DNA of 60,000 nucleotides. It comes from Apostichopus japonicus. Lineage: Eukaryota > Echinodermata > Holothuroidea > Aspidochirotida > Stichopodidae. Each line of letters begins with the position of its first letter. Within the stretch, counting starts at the first letter, position 1. Made by a program: the position numbers and the translations under genes. Positions 15,001 to 27,000 of this stretch are shown here, piece by piece. Under the pieces are notes generated by a model. It had not been told where the DNA came from and made no database searches. It worked only from the letters and a program-made list of their open reading frames with translations. The stretch lies in contig NC_092570.1 of the NCBI RefSeq assembly GCF_037975245.1, positions 8,309,001-8,369,000 of the forward strand. Reading direction: 5' to 3'.

Positions 15001-18000
15001 GTACGATGTCAATACCTAGATTTATCAGTTTGTGATTAATCTCTTATCTCTCATTGATAATTCCACAGAGGTCAAACTCCAGCAGATGCTGACTTTAATC
15101 TCTTAGATGTTGCAAGAAGGCTTGAAATGTATGGAGTCCGGCTTTATCCTGCCAGGGATTATGAGAATGTTCAATTAAATCTAGCAGTTTGTCATCAGGG
15201 TGTTCTGGTCTTCCAGAGCAATGCCAGAATCAACACATTCTCTTGGGCCAAGATCAGAAAAGTCAGCTTTAAGAGGAAACGATTTTTAATCAAATTGCAT
15301 CCGGAGGGATTTGTAAGTTTGACCAGCATTTAGCCAAGGTTGTTCAATATGCCATGTACCATTAAAGGCAACATTTAGTCATACACATAGTGTTCAATAT
15401 GCCACGTACCATTAAAGGCAACATTTAGCCATACACATAGTGTTCAATATGCCACGCACCATTAAAAGCAACATTTAGTAATAGTGCAAGTTACCGTACA
15501 CATAGTGTTCAATATGCCACGCACCATTGAAAGCAACATTTAGCCATACACATAGTGTTCAATATGCCATGCACCATTAAAAGCAACATTTAGTAATAGT
15601 GCAAGTTACCGTACACATAGTGTTCAATATGCCACGCACCATTGAAAGCAACATTTAGCCATACACATAGTGTTCAATATGCCACGTACCATTAAAGGCA
15701 ACATTTAGCCATACACATAGTGTTCAATATGGCACGCACCATTAAAAGCAACATTTAGTAATAGTGCAAGTTACCGTACACATAGTGTTCAATATGCCAC
15801 GCACCATTGAAAGCAACATTTAGCCATACACATAGTGTTCAATATGCCATGCACCATTAAAAGCAACATTTAGTAATAGTGCAAGTTACCGTACACATAG
15901 TGTTCAATATGCCACGCACCATTGAAAGCAACATTTAGCCATACACATAGTGTTCAATATGCCATGCACCATTAAAAGCAACATTTAGTAATAGTGCAAG
16001 TTACCGTACACAAAGTGTTCAATATGCCAAGCGCCATTAAAAGCAACATTTAGTAATAGTGCAAGTTAACTATACACATAGTGTTCAACATGCCAAGCGC
16101 CCATTAAATGCAATATTTAGTGGTAGTGCAAGTTACAATTTTACATCCTTTTCATGTTTTCAAGAAATCACCCTGTACCTTTAGTTGGATTGTCAGATAG
16201 CCACGTATATGTGTTTCTTAAAGCCAAACTCACTGAATAAATGAGGTCAATAAATGTTATGGGTTGTATGGGTACCACAGTCTGGAATGTGTTTGAATTT
16301 CATTTGGATTCAAACTTAATAAACCCTTAAAAACATTGCTAAATTTTTCTTCAAATCTACAACCCTTCCATCCGTGGTATAGGAGCATTTATCATAGAAT
16401 ATCTTAGCTTCTTTCCGTTTGTTTGACCTTATCGTTCTCATTTTGTTGATAGATTAGTCGCCATTGTTTTACTGGAGGAGGATAAGTTAATATTTATACA
16501 GCACGTACTTCATCTGATTGCTGTCAGAGACAGCGTTTGTAATTTACTCTCTGCCGGTAGAGCAAAGTCACCTCCAAACATTGTCACTCAAACTGGATGA
16601 CAGTTATCAACATGAGATTATCTTGTCCTTGATAAATATAGTGGCCGTTAGGATAATCTGAGTTAATCATCTAATAGCATGAGGCAGTAACTAATACAAC
16701 AGATTATCTACCATTTTGTTCACTTCTGATGTGTAGCTTCAAACAGTTCAGTCAACAGTCTGGTCAGCAGCTTCCGTCTTACTGACAAACCTACTGACCT
16801 AAAGAACTGACCTAAAGAAAAAACGATTTAAATTGATCAAATTTTAGACCTTAATCCCTTTAAGCCCATCAAAAGCAGTAGTAGTACTATTTGCCTCTGT
16901 TCTCAAGATTTGTTACTGGTGGCATTCAAGCCAAAGTGTACACTGATTTAAGGAAGTTAATTATTTAAGAAAATCTTTAGTAGATGATCTGATTTGTAAA
17001 GGTGATCAGTTGAATAGAAGCGTTCTTCAGTTGAATAACTGTTAGGACAAAATAAAAAAAACCAAACTCGATAAGATGCTCAAAGTTTCATTTGGAGGAG
17101 ACAGAAACCACACAGAGCTTCCCCATCTCATTGCTCCTTTTTGCATCTGAGAAGTTTCCATTTTTGTATGTCGGCTTGATCGTTTAACTTTATGAAATAT
17201 ATTTTTCATTCGTAGCAAAATACAACCTAAATCCATTTTTGAACTCTTGTTAAATTTATACTTCATTATCAAAAATACTTTCATAATCTATGTTTTATCC
17301 TTCCAGGGTTACCCTCGCAGCACTGTTGAATTCTTGATGGGAGTGAGGAACGACTGCAAACGTTTCTGGAAAGCCTGTGTAGAGCACCACACCTTCTTTA
17401 GGTTGAGCAAGCCAGGCAAACCGAGGATTAGAAATCGGTTAATGAGTAGAGGCTCCACCTTTAGGTTTAGGTCAGTAAAGCATATATATATAGGATGTAA
17501 CATAATGTAATCATTGAAGGGTTTACGTAAACCTTATGCAGGAACCAAATAACTGAATGGAGGCCTCACCTTTAGTTTTAGGTCAGTAAAGCATATATAT
17601 GATGCTACATATTGTAATCATTCAAGGGTTTACGTAAACCTTATGCAGGAACCAAATAACTGAATAATATGACATTCATCTAGGATCCCTTATGAGATTG
17701 CTCTAGGAAACTGGTCTTCATAATATGAGGTTCATGTATTGTATCTAATGAGGTTTCTCTAGGACGCTGATCTTTGTAATATGAGTGTCATTTAAGCCGC
17801 TGGTCTTCATAATATGAGGTTTATATAGAACAGTGGTCTTTGAAATTTTGAGGATCACTTTAGATTCTGGTATTCATGACATGAGATTTAACAAGAGCAA
17901 TTGTGTTCATGACATGATGACGACGGCACTGTCTCGATATGAGGTTATTAAAAACACTCATGTTTGTGATATGATGTTCATTTAAGGGCACTGGTCTTGC

Positions 18001-21000
18001 TCTCAGGTTCAGTAAGGACTCTGAATGGATATGCGAAGTAGAGTTAGACGAGATTCATTTAAGCAAAATTGCAAATAAATCAAGGTGTTTTCCAGGGCAT
18101 TTCAACTGACTACAGCATGCATTATTGGAATGGTTTCATTGAACCTTGAACAACATTGAGTATTTCAACACTGTGAGATGGAACCTTTAGGCTCAGTAAG
18201 CATGATAGCTTTGGAGAAGCCCTCTGTTGATCTAAGCCACTTTTTGCATTTATGAAGGGAAAAAAGTCAGTTAATCCCAGGAAAGGAAACCTAAAGAGCA
18301 GGCCTTAACAGAATAGCACTTCACCCGTGTAAGAGGTGTACGACCTAATTGTTCAGAACAGAAGGGAAAAGTCAACAATAATCTCAAGCATTCTATTGTA
18401 TTCCAATCTTTTGTCTTGTAAGATTTGCATAGGTTTAATTCAAGGCCATGTAACCAGATTTTGTGGGAATGAACCTGTAAAACGTGCCTGCGAGGTATCA
18501 GAGATTTTCTGTCGTTGGCTGTTATTGAAGGCCTTACAGTACGAGGAGGGTCTATTGAAGTCTGCGGAGTATGGAAACAATAGCACTGAAAATGTTTACC
18601 AATCTGAGAACAAACAAAGGGCTTCCTTTGTGTGTGAAGACCACAGGGATGCATGTATTTGTCCTTTCTGGTTATTGAGTAGTCTTTTTTCGAAATATTC
18701 TTCGAAATATGAACTTTGGTATTTGCTAATAAAAACAGAAATTGAAAAAAGATTATAAAAACGATGAGCCATGTTGTTGTACTTGGAAGTGTTTGAATAG
18801 TTGGTAGTATCAAGAACGATGTGAAGAATATATTGATTGATTGAAGAGCAATATAAGAAGTTTTGTGTTTAATATTTAAAATTTCTAAAGACTAAAGGAA
18901 ATATGTACGATCACACATGAGACCACGATCATGAATGATTGAGATCAGAAATACTGGCATGAGACACTTTAACATTTCTACCAAACATTGACGCCAATGA
19001 ACAAAGTAAAAGAAAATTTTACCGTGGTCATAACCAGTATTTCAGTAGTTCATCTCCCTGGATGTTACAAATCTATCATCGGTACGTATCTTTTCAGCGG
19101 GAAAACCCAGAAGCAAGTGGTAGAGACCCTCCGTACAGTACCCCCAAGGCCCAGCGTGAGGTAAGCAAAACAAGCAGAGCAGGCAGGCATTCACCAAAAA
19201 AAATATGATGGATTTTAAGCGAGTCATTCCAGGTTCATTTTTCCTTATAAGGTGAAAAAATCTCCAAACCAGCAGTTCTCAGGAAGTTGTCTAGGTCCTT
19301 CAAACACTCATAACCATCCTGTCATTTCCTGCCTTCGTGAGTCTGAAGAGACCTTTAAAGTGTTTGTCCTTTGCTGAAAAATATATTTGCATTCTCTCAT
19401 TACAAGCTATTACATTCTACCATGTAATCATTTGTCCATATTAGTCGCCTGTAATGGCTCGTGAGGATGACAACACCATAACCTTAAAAAATAACAAAAA
19501 AAGAAGGCAAATGGGGTTGAAATATTTCTGTAATTTTATAATATAAATCCTAACCAGGACAGTAGGTCTGGTAGTAGACTATGTTAGTGGGTTAGGTGAT
19601 GTCCTAGGGTAGATGGGGGGGGGGGGGGGGGGAGGAGAGGTATGAGGTGATGGAAAGGCAGTATCCTTTGTGTTGCTTTGTCCTCATGCGTCAACATAAA
19701 ACTGTTGTGAATCTTGTAGATGTCGATATCAGAAAAACTTAAATGGAAACATTTAACAAGTCCTTTTTGTTTTAATTATGATAAGCTCATGTTGCATTTA
19801 AGTAAGGACGAGGTGATTACCTTTATAACAATCTTTTATTCTGCAAAATCTAGAAAGGAAAAAAAGTTGTCCCTTTCGGGACGATTTGTTTTCACGTGTG
19901 AAATCATTTGTTGCAAAAATCCTTTGATGGTATTGCTGTTTACTTAAGTGCTGATTCATTGTTCATCGCTTCTCTCCTTTAATTGCCCGTGATTATTGGG
20001 TCACCTGATAGCATGAAGTGCTTCCTATAAAGCATGATGTGTGCACCTTTTTTGGTATCTTCATCATCAAACCATTGATATAAAAGTAGCCTCCTAGATT
20101 TGTTTGGTGGTATATCTCAAACAGTATCTGTGCAAAGGAGGGCTTTTTTATATTTCGGAATTTACTGCTGGTCAAATTTACTTCAAGATGCCTCTGTTTT
20201 GCAAAATTATTGGAAAGATGTAAGTCACCACCATCAGTTAAATCTCCTTTGGAATTTCATATTTCTTTTTTATATTTCTGCATGTCTGTGTATATATTTT
20301 ATCAAGTTGTTCATATGTGTTTCTTTCCAACATTTTGCATGCCCCACCCCCTTCCCCTTCCCTACCCGATTATTTCATCTTTTCTCCACCATTCTTGTTT
20401 CTTATCATCCATTTCATTAACTCTTTAATGAGACAATGTTTGATGAGAGAGAGACAAGAAATACTTGATTCCGTGAATAGTTTGTCATGTTTAATGGCAA
20501 CACAATTGCTATTGAATACAGAGTAGAAGAGTATATGCATAAACCCTCAGTTTTGTTAGTTCCATTTCTGTGTGTGTGATTGATATTCTGTGTATTGTAA
20601 ACGTTCAGTTCAGTTTTATCGTTCGTGTGAAGTTTTAATGTGTTTGTTTGTTCCATTTTGCTGTCTTGTTCATTTTGCTGTCTGTGTCTTATGTTGCCGT
20701 TTGTGCTCGACCATGGCGTTCTCTCTTGCTTCCATTTCTGCTCCATGAAATCAAATTGCTCACAACTTGCTGTCGTTTGAACTTACTTGCCTGCTGTTGT
20801 TTTTGACGGAAAAATATCACCCAAAAAAAAAAAGAAAAAAGAATCTTTTCCAAAGTACGTGGAAGCTTGAAGAAACCCATTGGTCTCCCCCTTATGAATC
20901 CTGTGTTACAATTTTCTCATCCCTTCCTGTTTAGTTTGAATGCTTCACGAACTTCTTCTCGTAGCCTGGGAGCCCCAAGAACGACGACTCCGCTGGCCAT

Positions 21001-24000
21001 CGACATGACAGAGACCATCGTCAGTGACCATCAGAGTACTCCAAACTTGACCTACAACTACCAGGAGGGAGCTCGTCAGAACGGCACCCCTCAGTCTGAG
21101 TCTGCGTCCAGTCCGCCCTCGTCCACCCCCGTCACGCCCAAGCATGACAATTCACGGATCACGATCCACAAGGGCCAGTCTAGTTCCAGCATCACGTACG
21201 AGTACACCGTGACAGAGGACCAGCAGAGGCAGGTGTCTCCCACGGAAACCAACAAGGGAGGAAGCGGAGATCATGACGTCAGCAGTGCAGCTGAAGTAAG
21301 TATAATCTTTCCAATTTTCAGCCTGTTGCGTGAAAATTTTGTCTCTGACCTGACATCGTGGAGGTTCAGATGTTCATTCATTACTGAAGAAAGGACAGGC
21401 TCATACCTGTCGACCAAACGCCTAGTTACTTAATATGATATCTTGGAAATATATCCATATCCGAGAAATAGCAACTAACGTACCAAAAACAATAGAAAGC
21501 ACCATCAAACATATTCCGTGTCAATGGCATTAATTGGCATCCTAAGATGCAGGTAGGAATTCTTTCTAATGTGAGACATAAGCTTGGAGATGAATCATTG
21601 TGTACTGGAAGCACCAAGCACCAACCGAAAAACAATAGCAATAACCAGACTTGCAGTACAAGTACTATAGCAAGATTACGAGTACAAGTAGAATTCCCCT
21701 AAGTGGTATTAGTACAAGTAGAATTCCCCTAAGTGGTATTAGTACAAGTAGAATTCCCCCAAGTGTTATTGAGTACAAGTAGAGTTCACCCTAAGTGGTA
21801 TGAGTAAGAGTACAAGTAGAGTTCACCCTAAGTGGTATGAGTAAGAGTACAAGTAGAATTCCTCTAAGTGGTATGAGTAAGAGTACAAGTAGAATTCCTC
21901 TAAGTGGTATGAGTAAGAGTACAAGTAGAGTTCCTCTAAGTGGTATGAGTAAGAGTACAAGTAGAATTCCTCTAAGTGGTATTAGTACAAGTAGAATTCC
22001 CCTAAGTGGTATGAGTACAAGTAGAATTCCCCCAAGTGTTATTGAGTACAAGTAGAGTTCACCCTAAGTGGTATGAGTAAGAGTACAAGTAGAATTCCTC
22101 TAAGTGGTATGAGTAAGAGTACAAGTAGAATTCCTCTAAGTGGTATGAGTAAGAGTACAAGTAGAATTCCTCTAAGTGGTATGAGTAAGAGTACAAGTAG
22201 AATTCCTCTAAGTGGTATGAGTATTGAGTACAAATAGAATTCCCCTAAGTGGTATGAGTATTGAGTACAAGTAGATCTCCCCTAAGTGGTATGAGTATTG
22301 AGTACAAGTAGAATTCCCCTAAGTGGTATGAGTATCGACTACAAGTAGAATTCCCCTAAGTGGTATGAGTATTGAGTACAAGGCTCTATGTGTGAGTAGG
22401 AGTATTTAAGTTTGTCCTAGAATGTAAACTAGATTCCAACATATCCTAAGTATGAGTACAGATCCATGGGAGTGAGTACAGGCAGGTGCAGGTAAACATG
22501 GTAGAATATGAGTACCAGTGGAACTTTGTGAATTGAAACTTGTCTACAAGCTAGGTATATGACTATTATCTGGTTATATACATTATGAATTAAAAGTTGT
22601 ATGCAACCTCTTGTGTCAATATACCTTATGAATTAAAACTTGTCCGCAAGCTAGGTATATGACTATTATCTGGTTAGATACTTATGAGTTTAAACTTAGG
22701 TATATGACTATTATCTGGGTATATACTTATGAATTTAAAACTTGTCTGCAAGCTCTTATCGGGATATGCCTTATGAATTGAAACTTGTCTGTAAGCTAGG
22801 TATATGACTATTATCTGGTTAGATACTTATGAGTTTAAACTTGTCTGCAAGCTCATATCGGGATATGCCTTATGAATTAAAACTTGTCTGCAAGCTAGGT
22901 ATATATATGACTTTTATCTGGTTATATACTTTATGAATTAAAAGTTGTCTGCAAGCTCTTATCGGGATATGCCTTATGAATTGAAATTGTCTGCAAGCTA
23001 GGTATATGACTATTATCTGGTTAGATACTTAGGAATTGAAACTTGTCTGCAATTTCTTATTGGGATATACTTAATGAATTAAAACTTGTCTGCAAGCTAG
23101 GTATATGACTATTATCTGGTTATATACTTATGAATTTAAACTTGTTTGCAAACTCTTATCGGGATATTCCTTATGAAACGAAACTTGTCTGCATACTCTT
23201 ACTTGGATATGCCTTATGAATTGAAACTTGTCTGCAAGCTCGGTATATGACTATTATCTGGTTATATACTTTATATATATGGTTATATGGATATACTTAA
23301 CAACGTTAGACATGTCTGCAAGCTCATCCCAGAAGAAGATAAAGCTGCAATGTCCAGATTGATGAGGAGGATATTGTCCAGCAACGGTCACTATGTACAT
23401 AGAGAATATTTGTTGGTTTATTAACTCAAGGTGAACCATGGATGGTGGGCACATATCAAGGAAGTGTCAAAATTAGTTTGTTTTGGAAATAGGAAAAACC
23501 TAATTATGTATCCTAATGGCGGGTGAATGAGATGTGGTTGAAAGATTTCATGGCTGTACAGGAACTACGTTACAGGAAAGCACAGTTGTACAGGAATTGC
23601 TTTAGGTTAACAGAAAGGTTACACACAGTAGAATATGTGCAGTTGCCATGGCAGTCACTCGTGTAAAAGGAGGTCAAATTCCAGTGCCCATCACAAAATC
23701 AACATATTTATAGAATTGTTTTTTCTTACTGCCTATAATATACTGGTAATAGTATCTCATATATGTTTATTTTTGTCATTTTTAAGTTATCTTTTTTTTA
23801 AGGTCAGAACTGCAAGCAAAGCGAAACATGTATTTCCGTTCTCAAACTTTGCTTTGAACGATTAACATTCTGATAACTACTCTGCTGATGATCACCGCTG
23901 ATGCTAATAGTACCAAAAGTTTCACATAAACATCATGAAGTTCACCCCCTCCCTCACTCACTGAGCAATATTCCCTATGAACAGACACATAATGTCAGTG

Positions 24001-27000
24001 CCAGTAAATTTGGCTATAGGCATAGCTTAGTTGTCACATGTTTAGTCTTGAATGAAGTAGATGTTACACCCTCATTCTTTATAGTTTTGAAAATGTGAAA
24101 CATTTAAAGAATGTAAAGAAACCTTTAAACCTTTAAAACATTCAGTTGATCTTTTCAAAAGATAATTACAGAACATCAATGGGGTGAGTTAACCGACTAA
24201 TATATCACAGTATGTACTACAGCGTCAAGTGGCTGACAAGTACTTTCAGCTCTCAAGACTGATTCTTGGAATTTGAATGGATGGTGGTTTGGCAAGGACC
24301 TAGCATAGTTGTCATCAACTCAGTCAAGTTTTGGAGGTGGCGCAGTAGCAAAAACGTGATGGTGACTTGCCTCTCCTGGTATTGGTACTGTTCATGATAG
24401 ACATGGCATAACAAGGAATTCAAAGGACACTAAATTAAACTAAAAAGGACAATAGAGTCCAAAAATGTGAATGTTTACTGCTTCTATGTGTAGTTCATTG
24501 TAGACATGTCATACAGTGACAACGAATTCAAAGGGCACTAAACTTAAAGGACGCTATGGGAAGGGATCCGTTGGTATGATAACACAAAGGACACTAAACT
24601 TAAAGGGCGCTATGGGAAGGGATCCATTGGAAGATGGTAATACAAAGGACACTAAACTGAAAGGACGCTATGGGAAGGGATCCGTTGGGGTACGGTAACA
24701 CACAGGACACTAAACTGAAAGGGCGCTATGGGAAGGGATCCGTTGGGGTACGGTAACACACAGGACACTAAACTGAAAGGACGCTATGGGAAGGGATCTG
24801 TTGGGATACGGTAACACAAAGGATACTAAACTTTAAGGACACTATTGGAAGCGTCCGTTGGGATACGGTAACACAAAGGACACTAAACTTTAAGGACACT
24901 ATTGTAAGGAATCCGTTGGGGTATGGTAACGTAAAGACCACAATTACAGCAATTAACTGTTGGTTGGTGGAGTAAGCATGTGTAAAGCATGTACCGTTGT
25001 TATTGTCAGTTTGTTGTAAGCCATCCATATCTTACTTAAGAGAAATGTGAACCTTAAAGAATATTAAAGTTGTTTGCTCAATTTGCATTAAGGAAGGAAT
25101 CAAGATTAAAGGAACAAGATGAAGAAATTGTTTTTTTACAAAAGTATATTACATAAAGTTAATGAAGATCAATTGGTTTGAAGTAACCGCAGAACTTTCT
25201 AAGCAGATTCTTTCTTCTCCTCGTCTTTAGGAATCGCAAGAAGCAGTGAAGCAGCCGACAGCCAACGGTGAAGCACAGCCAGCAGTGGATGCCATGAGTG
25301 AGCCCCCTATTTCTTATACACATGTTAAGATAGATAATTCTGCTAAGCTAGAAGGGGCCCTCCGAAAGGAGGGTCTCAGGGGAGGGTCGCTCTCAGAGGA
25401 GTCTGATTCAGAGGACACCAGTAGTGGGCGGGAGAAGATCATATTATGGGAACCAAATAGATTGTTAGTCTACTCCTATGGGGAGGAGGAGGATAGTCCC
25501 AAGAAAAAACCCCGTCAAGGAAGAAAGAAAGATGTCCCCCCGCAGACCTCAGAGGGTTACAAAGACCCCGGGATGGGAGGGCTGGACGAGGGAGATGGGG
25601 TCAAAGTTAGTGAAACTTTAGACGAGGTGCTGAGAATCGTCTCACACTTCCCAAACACCGAGCTGGAGGATGACCCTTACGAGAGAGGTCACACCCCCAG
25701 CATCGGAGGGGACTCTCCAGATAGCCCCATGGAGTTCCAACTCAGTGTGCAGACGAGCGACTTTGAGTCGTTCAGGAAGGAACGTAGGTTGTTCTTCCCG
25801 AGCAGCGAGACTGTCACCAGTTCGTTGCATGAGGCGATCAGTGACTTGGATAACCTAGAGAAGGATTTAGATCTAGACATAGAGAAACAGGCTGAAATCC
25901 AAAAGTACGTTCAGGACGTGACAGACAGTGTCATTGCGTTACAAAACATGGAGAATTTAGACGTCTCATCTCCTAGTAAATCACCACGGGCTTCCCCCAC
26001 CTCCCCATCTCGTTTCGCTTACAGTCCTCATAGACCAGCTAGTCTGGGCGTCTCCCCGAGGAGGGAATCCACCTCCACTTTTGACGTATCTCCACAGGCC
26101 AAAGAAATGTTTAACGTAAATACAGGTATAGCCGTAGTCAATCAGAAGCATACAATTATACTGAAGAGTCACTCCTCGGAAGACGAGGAGGGCTCCCGAA
26201 ACGATAGTTATGTAAGCCAGCTTAAGATGGAAATAGATAATACGGGGCGTATCTCGGTCGACGAGGATTCGTTCCAGAGTGGGGACGGCATCCCGTCCGA
26301 CGTGGCGGAGGTCAGCTACAGCGAAGTGTTCAGTGATAGCGAGGTGAGTTTCGGCCGTCTCGAGAATGAGACCGGCCAAGATAGTAGCACCCCCCAGCAG
26401 CAATCCCTACCCCTGAGTCGAACCAGCCTCTCGGATATCGAGAGCGAGTCCTCGGAGGACCAGGCCGTGTATCAGTATAAACTCAAAGAAGCCAAAATGA
26501 CTAGAATTAACGCCAGTTTAACTGACACATCATCCTCCAACGTCAGCTCCAGCGATGAAGAAAAACATCGCCGGGAGGAGGATGATGATGATGATGATCT
26601 GGAAAAAGGTGAGCTTGATAGGCATGCTGGGGGCCTCATGTTGAGCCCTGATATAAAGGCTGGGACTGGTAAAGAGTTGTTTGCTGATCTCCACGACCCA
26701 CCCTCTCCAGTTTTCCCAGATGCTTCCGCTAATTCAGATGATTTTGATTAATATTTTGTTGCCCTCTACATTTATATCTATATAATTTTTTTTTTCCGGT
26801 GATTTTTTCTTCGTCTCCCTCCCCTAGTTCAGTTGACTTCCTTCAATCACATAAGAGCTTTTTTAAGTCAGAGCAGCCTTGCTCTCTTTATTATTTTTTT
26901 CTCTGTCTTCACCACATATCTTTGATTTTTTTGCCACTCGTTGTCTATTTTTTTTTTTTTTCCGTTTTTTTTCATCCCTTGTATAAAAGTCTGGATGTCT

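Larger units (their letters stand above)
21296..25230 (+). other. FARP intron 7 with three minisatellites
   Basis: Holds arrays at 21680-22383, 22530-23275 and 24415-24935, listed separately. The rest (21296-21680 and 23276-24415) shows no exon or element that I can support. Confidence 0.75.

Noticed and set aside
18271-18813. 180-codon - strand frame containing [16 protein letters not shown], similar to a C2H2 zinc-finger linker
   Set aside because: Only one partial match; the second Cys is replaced and the His pair is not in register, and a 140-codon frame overlaps on the other strand. Best explained by chance.
21791-22233. Open frames on both strands giving repeated peptides such as [12 protein letters not shown] and [12 protein letters not shown]
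   Set aside because: They are translated 36-bp and 30-bp minisatellite units, which are multiples of three and free of stops by chance.
25642-26403. - strand frames opposite FARP exon 8 (up to 140 codons)
   Set aside because: Shadows of a real coding exon whose + strand frame is fixed by splice phase.
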